Shown: positions 24,540 to 40,318 of the stretch, one piece after another
Layout of the letters: every line of letters starts with the position of its first letter
How positions within the stretch are numbered: the first letter of the stretch is position 1
From: Elysia crispata
Taxonomy: Eukaryota > Mollusca > Gastropoda > Plakobranchidae
DNA: 64,000 nucleotides
NCBI GenBank assembly: GCA_033675545.1
Contig: JAWDGP010000113.1
Location: 98,501-162,500, forward strand
Reading direction: 5' to 3'
Program-made: the position numbers and the translations under genes
The notes under the pieces: model-generated
Seen by the model: only the letters and a program-made list of their open reading frames with translations
Database searches by the model: none
Told to the model about the DNA's origin: nothing

Positions 24540-24768
24540 TGCAACCTTTTTTTGTTTCTCTTTAACTCTTGCTTCATCACTTACCGTCTATTTGTTTTCC
24601 TTTCTCCATATCTCCCTCTCATATTCCCATTTTCTGTCCACACACGTCCTAAGACTGCGAGCCACCCAAGCTCATCGATCCACCCAAGCTTGTTTACTGT
24701 AATCGTTCTATTGTTCAGTGGCGGTACACTACCCAGCTCGGCGATCATCACCGACCCATCATGGTGAT

Positions 24769-24769
24769 G

Positions 24770-24806
<37 letters not shown>

Positions 24807-24824
24807 TACATATACACATATAGT
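24769..24824. repeat. (AT)n(AC)n compound microsatellite
   Basis: AT dinucleotides switch to AC, then to mixed ATAC. Confidence 0.96.
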
Positions 24825-25159
24825 ATCACACCCTTCCAGCTCCAGGGTACACCGCAACCCTGGCTCGCGACACGCGGTACACCTAACCAACAGTTCTGGC
24901 GAGAAGACCCAACCTGGCTCAATTTGTATGATAGTTCAGGAGCGCTGTAGAATGCGGGTGGCTTGACAATCATAACATACGGGTCCACACAAGGTTGGAA
25001 CTGGAAGAAAGAAAAGAAGTTTGCATCCCATGGGTAACACACCTCATAGTCTCGACTCATTAATTCTGGCGGTAACTTAGTACACGTAGGTGTTTTGGTC
25101 AGCCCATCTGTTACATGACCCAACCTTTTGTTGTTTTGGTCTATATTTAGCAACGCGAC

Positions 25160-25225
25160 GGACCTGGCACAGTGCAGTCGGTGTTAACCTTAATCTTCCG
25201 CCTTGTAGGTTCGAATCGTTCCTTG
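25160..25225 (+). repeat. Possible tRNA-derived SINE head or tRNA pseudogene
   Basis: TGGCACAGTGCAGTCGG at 25165-25181 resembles a pol III A box, and GGTTCGAATCG at 25208-25218 matches the B-box consensus, with roughly tRNA-like spacing. I did not see a convincing acceptor stem, so a functional tRNA is unlikely. Confidence 0.35.
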
Positions 25226-25356
25226 TGGGGTCTCAGATTCTTGGCCCTGTCCCCACTGATGAGACCTGATGATTATGCAGGGATTTGGTCAAAGATATCA
25301 ATAGATATCGTACAGCAATGTTAGCAGGGAAGTAGGGACAGAAGAAATTGGTGGGA

Positions 25357-25720
<364 letters not shown>

Positions 25721-26819
25721 TCAGGTTTTCATTTTGAAAAAGTAAAATGCGTATATAAGTATCAGATTTTCAAGTCGAGAAAGAGAAAATTGAAATGGAC
25801 ATTGAGTTACTTCGAAAAGAAAACAACAAAAAACCAGCAGATGACAATAGAATAAAATCTGAGAAAGCTCTTTTGAACAAGCTCATATTCTAATAGTTGA
25901 AAGTAATGAAGTGGAGAAAGAATAGTAGAGATGAGATATAGGATATGCAGCCACTTCTTTTCTTTTAGCGTCTTTATTTTTGGTGGTTGGGTGTAATCCC
26001 GGAAGGACTAAAAAAAAAAAACAACCCCCCAATTTCACCTGGTCGCCCTGTTGGATATTCTGCTATTGTTCACTTTAATCCCTGGAGGCACCGTCTTATC
26101 TCGGCTGCTCGCTGTGTAGACAGTTTTTTTTAAAGTTTGACTTTCTGTAGCAACCCTCTGTTTTTCATTCTTTTGCAAAACTTCCTGATTGGTTGAAATT
26201 TCATGTACTTTTTCCTCATCGCGTCCATCATTCTTAGATCTAAATCCAGATGCTTCACCGTCGTTTCCTTGTTTGTGTTGTAAGATTGTCAGGGTTGCTA
26301 CAAGGGGTTCAAGCGACACAGAACGACACGTGAACACTCACGATCACGTGTCGAGCGTTCGTTTCTATTAATAGATTTTTGTTAAGAGAAGGGGAAAAAA
26401 ACCAATACTGTATCCTTTTTTTTTTTTTTTTTTTTTTTTCTGCAATCAATAACTTATCTTGTCAATTCTTCAGCTGCTCATTTCACACACACACTCACAC
26501 ACTAACACACTCATACAGGGCCATCTGGATAGGAAACCGCATATATTAGATAATAAATGAGAACTTTTAAGTTCATGATCAGCGTCTACTCCAAGCTTCA
26601 CTCAACACAAATATGTCTCCTCTTGTGTATGCGTGCGTGTTTGGGAATCTCTCTTGAGACCCACAGACAACTGATAGACCGATCTCTAGACTTATCTACC
26701 TGCTTTAATGATCTGCTGCTGTGTGTTTATTGTTTTTGTAACTTAAACTCCCCAACCTCCCACCCCACCCCCAACCTTTCTAAAATGTGTTACGCTGAAA
26801 AAATTAGGGGGTGGGGGGA
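25721..26819. other. AT-rich unique non-coding DNA
   Basis: Contains a T-run at 26417-26439 and a short CA-rich stretch near 26485-26515. No exon recognised. Confidence 0.55.
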
Positions 26820-27043
26820 CGGAGTAGCTGTGGCGAAGGACCGTATTGTCATAAGAGCATCCTGACTGTAATGAGTGTGTAACTATGTAGGCTATACACG
26901 GTCATACAGCTCTGACATAAAGTTCTATGGTTGGGCGGAGTAGCTGTGGCGAAGGACCGTATTGTCAGAAGAGCATCCTGACTGTAATGAGTATGTAACT
27001 ATGTAGGCTACACACGGTCACACAACCCGGACATAAAGTTCTC
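26820..27043. repeat. 116-bp tandem duplication upstream of the SPEN exon
   Basis: Two copies beginning CGGAGTAGCTGTGGCGAAGG at 26820 and 26936, with a few substitutions. The pair ends about 235 bp before the exon. Confidence 0.95.
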
Positions 27044-27250
27044 TGTATTTCCTGAATGTTCAGTGTTTGTGTCAAATTTTAGATATGGGGAGACATTTCA
27101 GAATCATCGCTAAGCAGATGCTGCGGCGGTATTGCACAAAACTTTATTTTTAGCTCTATCGGGTGTCCCCTTTATCGTTCCTTTTCCTGTGAGTGTGGAA
27201 ATACCCAAAACGTGACGCGTACTGTCTCTATAATAATCGGGTATTCCCGA

Positions 27251-27277
27251 TCTTCTCATCTCTTCCTCTCTGTGTAG
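27251..27277 (+). other. Splice acceptor of the SPEN exon
   Basis: A pyrimidine-rich tract (TCTTCTCATCTCTTCC onward) ends in TGTGTAG directly before G|TAC GGA AAG, where the RRM reading begins. Homology supports the AG at 27276-27277, because sequence upstream no longer reads as RRM. Confidence 0.8.
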
Positions 27278-27595
27278 GTACGGAAAGATCCAAAGCGTCA
27301 AGCTCCAGGCGGCCAAAGATAATGGCGGCACCGGCACGGCCACTGTGGCCTTCAACGACATCAAGTCCGCTGCCAAGGCGCACCACGCCAACAATAGCCT
27401 GGGCGAGACCACCCTGAGAACGGACTACTGGGAGGGTTCCGCGCAGACCCCCGTGCTCGTGGCGTCCGCGCCGCCCCTGGGAGCTGCCTCCAGCACCGGC
27501 GGGTCCAGCGCCCGTGGAGTGGCGCCTTCGGGGAGCAGCTACGCCAACCCTCCAGCCACCCGGCCCGTCTCCAGCTTCGCCAGTTGGGCTAAAGG
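27278..27595 (+). CDS. SPEN: SPEN (Split ends/SHARP/MINT) internal exon: second half of RRM1 plus linker
   Basis: SPEN-family proteins are large nuclear RNA-binding transcriptional cofactors with N-terminal RRMs and a C-terminal SPOC domain that recruits corepressors. This 318-bp exon starts with one base finishing a codon, then reads YGKIQSVKL (beta 2), a Gly/Thr-rich turn, TATVAF (beta 3, RNP1 position), DIKSAAKAHHA (helix alpha 2) and TLRTDYWEG (beta 4). Human SPEN RRM1, as I recall it, has the same order (YGRVESVK, DIKSAQKAH, LRTDY). The remaining ~50 residues are a Ser/Gly/Ala/Pro linker ending SFASWAKG. The RNP2 strand expected before YGK must lie on an earlier exon that I could not find. 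The exon is visibly GC-rich against AT/CT-rich surroundings. It follows a pyrimidine-rich acceptor ending TGTGTAG and ends in a strong donor, AAAGG|GTGAGT; the TGA in frame lies inside the intron. Coding phase is 1 nt in and 2 nt out. An RBM15-type paralogue is less likely because of the DIKSA-KAH and RTDY signatures. Confidence 0.88.
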
Positions 27596-27601
27596 GTGAG
27601 T
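27594..27601 (+). other. Splice donor of the SPEN exon
   Basis: GG|GTGAGT is a near-perfect metazoan donor. The open frame hits TGA inside this motif, as expected where an internal exon runs into an intron. The exon ends with two bases of an incomplete codon. Confidence 0.85.
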
Positions 27602-27652
27602 AGCGCTATGACCATCACTCTCCTCCTCTCCCCAATTCTATTGTACTGGTCT

Positions 27653-27784
27653 GAGACCTGAGCACGATCAGGTTCTGGGCTTCATTGATCTTTAGAGCAA
27701 TCTGGAACCTTATCGTCGGAGACCTGAGCACGATCAGGTTCTGTGCTTCATTGATCATTAGAGCAATCTGGAACCTTATCGTTC
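27653..27784. repeat. 66-bp tandem duplication downstream of the SPEN exon
   Basis: Two copies beginning GAGACCTGAGCACGATCAGG at 27653 and 27719, with about two mismatches. It lies in the intron, 57 bp past the exon end. Confidence 0.95.
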
Positions 27785-30055
27785 TCACGGTCTCTGCCCG
27801 TTCATGCCCAGAAGTTGTTGTTCTCTCTGGTTAATCTCCTGTTGCCCGTTGATGACTTTATACTTTGCTCGTGACATCACTAGGGATTTAAGATTTCCAA
27901 ACGGATCAAAACGTGTGACATTATCAAACTTGACAAAATTATGTTAACTCGACTGGCGATTGCTTTTGTGATTCCCCATTATATTTTTCTTACCCTCGTG
28001 TGTTTTGCTTATTATTCACCCCCTTCTCCCTCTTTCCAAACCCTAAAATTATACTCACACTCTCACCGCCCTCGCCCGTCCTGCTTTCTGCCTCAGTGAA
28101 TCGCCTGTCATGAAGAGCGTGTTGATGGTTTCGCGCTGCTTTGGTATCTCGGGCGCTGCTGAGACATTTATGATCACCGCACAGATGGTTCAGTTACTCA
28201 ACTTGCAAAAATAACGGGCACTTACACGCTCACTACCTGCATCCACCTGCATCCACCCGTGTCGCATAAACAGGCGTAAAGTGCATGTGCCAGTAACACA
28301 TTATTTTATCATGAAATCTCATAACACGCCTGTAGCTTCACACTTTCCTGTGTTACAATTAGCATCAGCGTCAGCTATTAATTGGTTAATTTTAGTGCCG
28401 GCTTGACAAATCACAGCAGCAAGGGGGTTAATTTCAGACCGACAATATATATATATACTAGTCTCACACGTGCATGGGCGTACAATGCCTTCGCCATAAT
28501 GTTAGTCATTTTCGCCATGTGTCTGCTTGTTTTTCTTTTCTTTTCTTTTCTTTTGCTCTGTATTGCATGCTGCGAGGAGGCTTTTTGCTTTCAAACCAAA
28601 TTAACTTCTGCCTTTTTTATTTTTAAATATTAAATCAGAACAACCTGACATTTTAAAAGTATGAATTTCCATGCCCAAGGCGTCACAGGTCAAGGACAAA
28701 TGGGACTCGAGCTCTATATCTTCTTCATTTCGAGACAGCGTTGTCCCTTTCTTAGACTCTGAAGGTCGCAAGACCGCTTCTAGAGCCTCTCACGCCACAT
28801 ACTTCACTCTCAAGAGTTCAAATGGTAAAACCCAACAATCCTCATTGACGTCAGATCTCGAATAAGGAAACCCCACGGATTTTGGAGTCTATAAGACCTC
28901 TAGAGAAAAGAAGGCTACCGACTCCTTTAGCCTCCAGCCTCTCTCCCTCTCTCACACCCCCCGCCCCCCTTCCGGGACTCAAGTTTATTGTGACGAGTTA
29001 CCTGCAAGTCTAGGCAAGAAGAAGATCCACTGACGCTGTGGCCTGTTCTCGAAATCAAGTTTACTCAAAGGCTTAAAGCCCTTCTCCTCCCACGAAAGAA
29101 AAGATAGAAATTCAAGTTAGGTCGGGTTCCTCTGTAGATTCTCAGCTAGCAGATCACGCCCGGCTAGGTCAGACAAAAAATCCTCCCTGGTGACAGAGGG
29201 TCAGCGATTAGTGGGTGAGCCACAAGTGTTAGTCAACATCTTTGTCAGCTGCCTCCTCACACATAGATGGAGAGTCTTACACTGCGGAAACCATGGCTAG
29301 TACAGCCGAAGACGTCACACCGAGCTAGTTTTATGTAAACAAAAGTTTTTATAAGAGAGTTGCGAATACAGCCACCCCACATAATGTCAACCGAATTCAA
29401 TAGACCGAGGAAAGAGGTGGAGATTTGGCAAGGGAGGTTTTTCTGTTTATCAAAGGCGTTTGATTTGTCAAGTCCAGGAAATGCTAGGATAATCATGCTG
29501 AATGTATTGCTCTCTCTAACTATACTGTATCCTATATATGGCAAGGCGCCCTCCCCCACCCTGTGTTAAACGTTTAAAGTACTTTATGTGTTACGTGATC
29601 CATATTGCGCAATTACGCCCCGAGCAGTCTTTCCTCATATAACAATAACTATATAATATTTTTCAAATAAAGGTATTTAATAGTTGGCTGACATTTCGTC
29701 TGTTTGCTGAGAATAGAAAACAACTGTTCACTAGGAGCCACACAGCCAAAAAGTGTCTCGACTGATCGAGAGGGAAGCCACGTCAGCGATTTGTTAATAC
29801 ATGTATTGTAAAATACACTTAGCAGAGCGATGTGTATGGTAAAGTTTGGTTTTTAATATAATACAGATGGCGAATTTTCCTCCAATTTTCTTTGAACCTC
29901 GTCGGTTTGAATACCTTAACCTCTCCTCCCAATTTGTCGCAGGCCTGAGGCAGGCATTTAGCAATACTAAACCAACTATGGTGCAGGGGAGTTTTGCTGT
30001 AACAAACTAAGATATAATAGTTTGAGTAGTAGCTATGACCTGCCATCAGAATGTT
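27785..30055. other. Presumed SPEN intron, unique DNA
   Basis: An acceptor-like CTTTCTGCCTCAG near 28085-28097 precedes a frame open for about 39 codons, but no donor follows and no SPEN-like residues appear. The frame at 28671-28865 is Ser/Lys-rich and unrecognised. Confidence 0.5.
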
Positions 30056-30635
30056 GAAAAAAAAAAAAAAAAAAGGGGGGGGGGGGGGGGTGATTCTCAA
30101 GAGATATATATCTCGCTCGACATCGTTTCAAAAAAAAATAAATGAAGGGGGGGGAAGATTGATTCTCAAGAGAGATATATCTCGCTCGACATCGCTTCAA
30201 AAAAAAAAAAAAAAAAAAAGGGGGGGGGGGGGGGGGATTGATTCTCAAGAGATATATATCTCGCTCGACATCGCTTCAAAAAAAAAAAAAAGGGGGGGGG
30301 GGGGGGGGGTTGATTCTCAAGAGATATATATCTCGCTCGACATCGCTCCAAAAGGGGGGGTGGAATGATTCTCAAGAGATATATATCTCGCTCGACATCG
30401 CTCCAAAGGGGGGGGGGGGGAATGATTCTCAAGAGATATATATCTCGCTCGACATCGCTCCAAAGGGTGGGGGGGTTGATTCTCAAGAGATATATATCTC
30501 GCTCGACATCGCTCCAAAGGGGGGGGGGGGAAATGATTCTCAAGAGATATATATCTCGCTCGACATCGCTCCAAAGGGGGGGGGGAAATGATTCTCAAGA
30601 GATATATATCTCGCTCGATATAGCTTCACTCCTCC
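30056..30635. repeat. Minisatellite with palindromic core and A(n)G(n) spacers, 9 copies
   Basis: The unit is GATTCTCAAGAGATATATAT followed by CTCGCTCGACATCGC, separated by A-run plus G-run spacers. GAGATATATATCTC is a 14-bp palindrome in most copies. Spacers shrink from about 18 A + 16 G at the left to about 3 A + 10 G at the right. Confidence 0.96.
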
Positions 30636-30684
30636 TGATAGGAAGATAGTCGCTCCAGAGCGAATTGAGGTGGCTTGTGTTTCG

Positions 30685-31120
30685 TGTTATCCGACTAGAG
30701 AAAAACAGCTTCTAATGACACGTTTGGTGATATCCGACTAGAGAAAGCAGCTTCTGACATGTATGATGATATCCGGTTGGTGAGAGCAGCTTGAAATGAC
30801 ATGTATGATGATATCCGACCAGTTAGAGCAGGTTCTAATGACATGTATGGTGATATTCGGCCAGTTAGAGCAGGTTCTAATGACATGTATGGTGATATCC
30901 GACCAGATAGAGCAGCTTCTAATGACACGTATGGTGATATTCGACCAGTTAGAGCAGCTTCTAATGACACGTATGGTGATATCCGACCGGTTAGAGCAGC
31001 TTCTAATGACACGTATGGTGATATCCGACCTGTTAGAGCAGCTTCTAATGACACGTAAGGTGATATCGGACCAGTTAGAGCAGGTTCTAATGACGTGTTT
31101 CGTGATATCCGACCAGTGAG
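30685..31120. repeat. 42-bp minisatellite, about 10 copies
   Basis: The unit contains GCTTCTAATGACACGTATGG, then TGATATCCGACCAGTTAGAGCA. Because 42 is a multiple of three, plus and minus frames stay open with a 14-residue period. The first copies are the most divergent. Confidence 0.96.
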
Positions 31121-34346
<3,226 letters not shown>

Positions 34347-34405
34347 ATATCTATGAAATGCTCCCACAGTTGAGCACTCTTATCAATTATTCCAGCTTAT
34401 CTTCA

Positions 34406-34407
<2 letters not shown>

Positions 34408-34450
<43 letters not shown>
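34408..34450. repeat. (AT)n microsatellite
   Basis: About 40 bp of TA followed by TATTA and a T-run. Confidence 0.95.
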
Positions 34451-34454
<4 letters not shown>

Positions 34455-34639
34455 TATATTATTTTTTTTTTTTTTTGTGTGAGTGATTTGTATAAAAAGT
34501 GTTTTTTATTCAAGATTGGGACCATAGTGACTTAAAAAAGTCTGAGTTCCCGTCAAATTTATCGAACCGGAAGTTCTTAGTGTCCTCTTTCTCTGAATCA
34601 AGCAGGGTTGTATTATTTTATGCCGTGACTTAGGGCAAC

Positions 34640-34752
<113 letters not shown>

Positions 34753-35873
34753 TCTGACTATGTGAAAGAAGGTCATGATAAAAAACAAGTACCCGCACCA
34801 GTTCCTCCAACCACGGCTGGTTCACTCCATGTCGAATGATCTGGATTCCAGAACAAACTTCATCTGCTGGAGAAGTCAAAGAGGTCCAATTCTGTGAAAC
34901 TAATTAGAATAATCAAAATCGCACCTTCTTCCTCTTCTTTTTTTATTTTAAAATGAATTTTGCCCTCCTGATGCAAGGAAAAAGTTTGAATGTTAGATTC
35001 AGTGATCTGGGGTTGTTACCGTTTGGCTTTATCGTAAAGTGATCTCTTGATTCAGATGTGTTTGCGTTTCACTTTTGTTGGACTGTTATGGGACACCATC
35101 TCCTATAGTCTTGTTCAGAGGTGAGCCTTGAGACATTCACACGAATAGTCAAATTCAAAGCTGTAGAGAAACGGGACGCCTCGGCTGTTGCCAGTTCCTA
35201 GCGTTTGGGAAGTTGTCCGGTGCTATTGCCCAAGGAGTTGGGTGAGGCACAGTCGGGATTTCTGACCTATGTTTGAAAGATTTAAAGGGAGGGGAGGGGA
35301 AGGAAGTAAGGAGAAAGAGTATGTGTGAACCTACTTCTGTTATGTTTAACGTCGCCTAAGTTTCGTAGGAGGTGTGTGCATTTTTTCAGCGCTCTCGGTC
35401 TCAACTCTTAACTTGCTGGCTCTCAAGATTTCCCAAGAAATCTTACAGGAAGACACCCCTCCCTCTCTCTCTCTCTCTCTCTCTCTGTCTCTGTCTCCTC
35501 CACCTGAGATACATGCTGTCCATAAGCTGGGCTGAGAGCTGTGGAAGCCATGACCAGCCAGCCCAGGCCAACCCCCACATTCTTGGGCTATCACTGGTAT
35601 CAGCTGCCGGCCAGACCAGACCATCGCACACACCTGCCACCAAGACTGATCCCTGATCCTTGATCCTGGTCGTGGGTTTATATAAACGTGTGTGTGGGGT
35701 GGTGGTGGTGGTGGAAGGGGGAGACCAGTGCAGTTCTGTGCTTGGACAGGTCATGAGACAAGCGTCTGTCCCAGAACTTTCTTGTTACAGTCGGATGGTG
35801 TCTGTCCACTACCTTGACCCCTGCCCCTTTTCTCTTCAGACGGTGACAACCACGCTAAATAACTTCACAGTCC

Positions 35874-35874
<1 letters not shown>
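34753..35874. other. Unique non-coding DNA
   Basis: Contains a short (CT)n at 35461-35487 and GTGGTG near 35698-35714. No exon recognised. Confidence 0.5.

Positions 35875-35943
<69 letters not shown>
35875..35943. repeat. (CT)n microsatellite
   Basis: About 69 bp of CT followed by a C-run. Confidence 0.97.
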
Positions 35944-36946
<1,003 letters not shown>

Positions 36947-37164
36947 ACTTTGATTGTCTTCTATAAGAGTTTTACATCTTCTGATTTTTTTCTTTTATTT
37001 GAACTGCAAAGCTTACTTTCACGTATTATGCTGTAGACACCCTTTATTCTTTCGAAAATATCGAAAAGGCCTAGGTGAGTCACTGAGCCATTCCAAATGA
37101 TCTGCACCAGTGTTTAAAACATTATTTTCTAACGCCGCTTGTCTGCAACTGCAAGTGCAAAATT

Positions 37165-37590
37165 TTTCTCCCAATCATGTCGGCTGGGTTATGAAGCCAG
37201 CAAGTCTTTCTCCCAATCATGTTGGCTGGGTTATGAAGCCAGCAAGTCTTTCTCCCAATCATGTTGGCTGGGTTATGAAGCCAGCAAGTCTTTCTCCCAA
37301 TCATGTTGGCTGGGTTATGAAGCCAGCAAGTCTTTCTCCCAATCATGTCGGCTGGGTTATGAAGCCAGCAAGTCTTTCTCCCAATCATGTCGGCTGGGTT
37401 ATGAAGCCAGCAAGTCTTTCTCCCAATCATGTTGGCTGGGTTATGAAGCCAGCAAGTCTTTCTCCCAATCATGTCGGCTGGGTTATGAAGCCAGCAAGTC
37501 TTTCTCCCAATCATGTTGGCTGGGTTATGAAGCCAGCAAGTCTTTCTCCCAATCATGTTGGCTGGGTTATGAAGCCAGCAAGTCTTTCTG
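37165..37590. repeat. 42-bp minisatellite, 10 copies
   Basis: The unit is TTTCTCCCAATCATGTTGGC followed by TGGGTTATGAAGCCAGCAAGTC. Copies are nearly identical except for one C/T (TGTCGG versus TGTTGG) and a divergent first copy. Frames on both strands stay open with 14-residue periods (SLSPNHVGWVMKPA on plus, MIGRKTCWLHNPAN on minus). Confidence 0.97.
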
Positions 37591-37708
37591 CCTTGTCTTG
37601 CGACTCTTCGTGTGTCGCGGGCTGCAGCGCGAAATGTAGCACATCGCCGTGGGTATCCATTTCAGAAGTTGAACCATTGAGGCAAACATTTTTGCACCTG
37701 GCCTGATG

Positions 37709-37714
<6 letters not shown>

Positions 37715-37795
<81 letters not shown>
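37715..37795. repeat. (CT)n microsatellite
   Basis: 81 bp of CT ending in CAG. Confidence 0.97.
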
Positions 37796-37798
<3 letters not shown>

Positions 37799-37894
37799 TC
37801 AATTCACCGAGTTTCAGCAGCTCGCAGCTCGGCATAACGCAGAGAATTAACTATAATACCCGATCACAGTTCGAATCTCTGCCACCGAACATGG

Positions 37895-37965
37895 CCGCTA
37901 CTAACGGCTGCAGCAGTGAGAGCCTCTAGACCCAGACCTGGGTTCGAACCCCGCCGTAGTGGTCG
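37895..37965 (+). repeat. Possible tRNA-like/SINE fragment
   Basis: GGTTCGAACCCCG at 37941-37953 is an excellent B box, and GGCTGCAGCAGTGAGAGCC upstream could be a degenerate A box. A second B-box-like AGTTCGAATCTC lies at 37868. No full cloverleaf was confirmed. Confidence 0.35.
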
Positions 37966-39482
37966 GTTGAGTGTGAGGCTTGACATGGAGCGAGTTTTCT
38001 CTCGCTGCAGTTTTCATTGCTGTCTTTACAGCAGCTGTTGTATGTAGCACAGAGGGCGGCACTGCTGTTGAGAGAAGGAGACGTAACACACCGTAACGTT
38101 GTATTGAACTTTGTCATCACTGGTGCCATCAGCATCATAAGCTAGCACAGTGTGGCACGCCACGGACGGTAACTTTATCTCATACACTGAGCGGCAATAG
38201 GAAGCTTAGGCTTTTTTTTTTATTGGAAATACCCGATGTGTTACGAAGTGCGTTGGAGGTATTTTTAGAACTTCTCACGGGCGTGACTTGCTACGGCCTT
38301 GACTCATGGCGTCAATAAGTGTGTGTGTGTGTGTGTCTCCAAGGGTTAAATAGGTGTTGGGCGTGGCAGGCTGTAGACTTTTGAGTCTGCGTCTCTCTTT
38401 CTTTATATCTACGTATCAAGAACTTTGCGAGAAACTAGTGCTAGTGCCAGTAGGCCATGACTTGTGACTGCAGTATTACCTGAGGTGAAAACTTGCACGG
38501 CTCATACCTTGTGCCTTGTTTACTGCAGTGGTACGGTACATGGTAGCTGGGGCATGGCTGTTAGTGTTAGGTGTATGCTGGTAGGGAGATTACCTTGTCT
38601 AGTCTATGTTACTGACTGACTTACTTTCAGCAGTAATAATGTTCCAGCAAGCTTCAAACCGGAGCGTTGGTTCATCAGGAGAACTAGACGCCCAAAAAGC
38701 ATAGGTCTGTCTACACACAGATCTAAGGATTTTGTTAACCAGCAAACTCAGTGAGTGAAGCCATCTTGTTCGTGACTGACAATTGGGGGAAAAATGGAGG
38801 GAGAGGAAAAGGGAAGGGCAGCATCTTCCTTTCTGCTCAGAGTCAGATTCAATTGGTGAGCTTCGCGTCGAACAAAGGGTGTTTTTGTGATGAAGTCCGA
38901 GTCATCCCATGATTTTTATTTTTTTTTTTGTGAACGTTTTGAGGTGTTGGAAGAGTCTTCTCTGGCTACTCGTTATGTGTATGTCATTACATGTAATATT
39001 CTTTACGTCGCCGTGAGCACGAACACGACAACACAGAGTAAGATGGTTCATTTAACTTGTAGCTTCGTTACCAGATACTTTCGTAGTAGGGCGTCAGTAA
39101 AGTTTTGATGCATCATGACATTTTCTGTGGACAAATTGGAGATCACTGACAAGTTGTGCCGCTGGAATCAAGCATACTCTGTCATAGTCCCAAGAGGGAA
39201 AAGAAGGGGAAGGGGGGAAGAGTCTCCCAGTTTTTATTTTCTTCTAAAGCTATCAATTGATTAACTTCTACCCTCGTCGTGTATCTCTCCCCCCAGCCAC
39301 ACACACACAAGGTTGTACTATTGTACGACTATCAGAACAACTGTCGCCTCTCGTACGGCTCTCATCCATAGTGTTTGCCTCAACTTCCGTTCTGCAGAGG
39401 CCGGCAGGCCAAGCATTCGGAAAAAAAAATCTTCTACAAGTATTTGCTCATCGGGACCGAGCGATTTCAATTCTCTGGGAAT

Positions 39483-39487
<5 letters not shown>
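37966..39487. other. Unique non-coding DNA
   Basis: (GT)n at 38320-38336; otherwise nothing recognisable. Confidence 0.5.

Positions 39488-39545
<58 letters not shown>
39488..39545. repeat. (CT)n microsatellite
   Basis: 58 bp of CT ending in CAG. No exon is recognisable after it. Confidence 0.97.
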
Positions 39546-39550
<5 letters not shown>

Positions 39551-39788
39551 TTTCCCTACTCCCCATCGCGAGCAGACCGGTCTTGGCCCTTTAATCGGAG
39601 AATCTTTCTCCCTGGTCAATCCTTATTTTCAGCGTTGCATTTTATCCCTATTCTTTCGTAAGCTCTCATCCCCCCCTCCCCCGATTTTCTCGGTTCAAGG
39701 CCGCTCACATCGTGTTTACTGAACGGGCTCCTCTCCCAGAAAGGTTGTTCAGCGTTGGAGTGGATAGGAAAAAAACCCACTAGAACTT

Positions 39789-39791
<3 letters not shown>

Positions 39792-39873
<82 letters not shown>

Positions 39874-39894
39874 GTGAGTGAGTGTGTGTGTGTG
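39792..39894. repeat. (GA)n(TGAG)n(TG)n microsatellite
   Basis: GA passes through TGAG units into GT. Together with the CT tract at 39488-39545 it forms an inverted pair of complementary tracts about 250 bp apart. Confidence 0.97.
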
Positions 39895-40128
39895 CTCTGC
39901 CTTCTCCCTACCAGCGCCACCTGCAACTCGGAAATAGTTTTTCCCTCGGCCCTGAGCTATTGAGGGAGATGAGAAAGGGGTTGGGCAAGCGTTATTGCCT
40001 TCTCTTAGTAGTATAGGCGTAGAACCAAAACTTTTATCCAATTTTTCTTTTAAAAATAGAAACCACAACTTTTAATCTTATGCCAGGATACGACGGCCAA
40101 TGCGCTTTTTTATCCTAGATATACGGAC

Positions 40129-40318
<190 letters not shown>

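Noticed and set aside
28098-28214. Acceptor-like site with about 39 open codons downstream of the SPEN exon
   Set aside because: No donor follows and the peptide does not resemble SPEN between RRM1 and RRM2.
37110-37706. 198-codon plus-strand frame
   Set aside because: Mostly the 42-bp repeat; the non-repeat tail has no recognisable domain.
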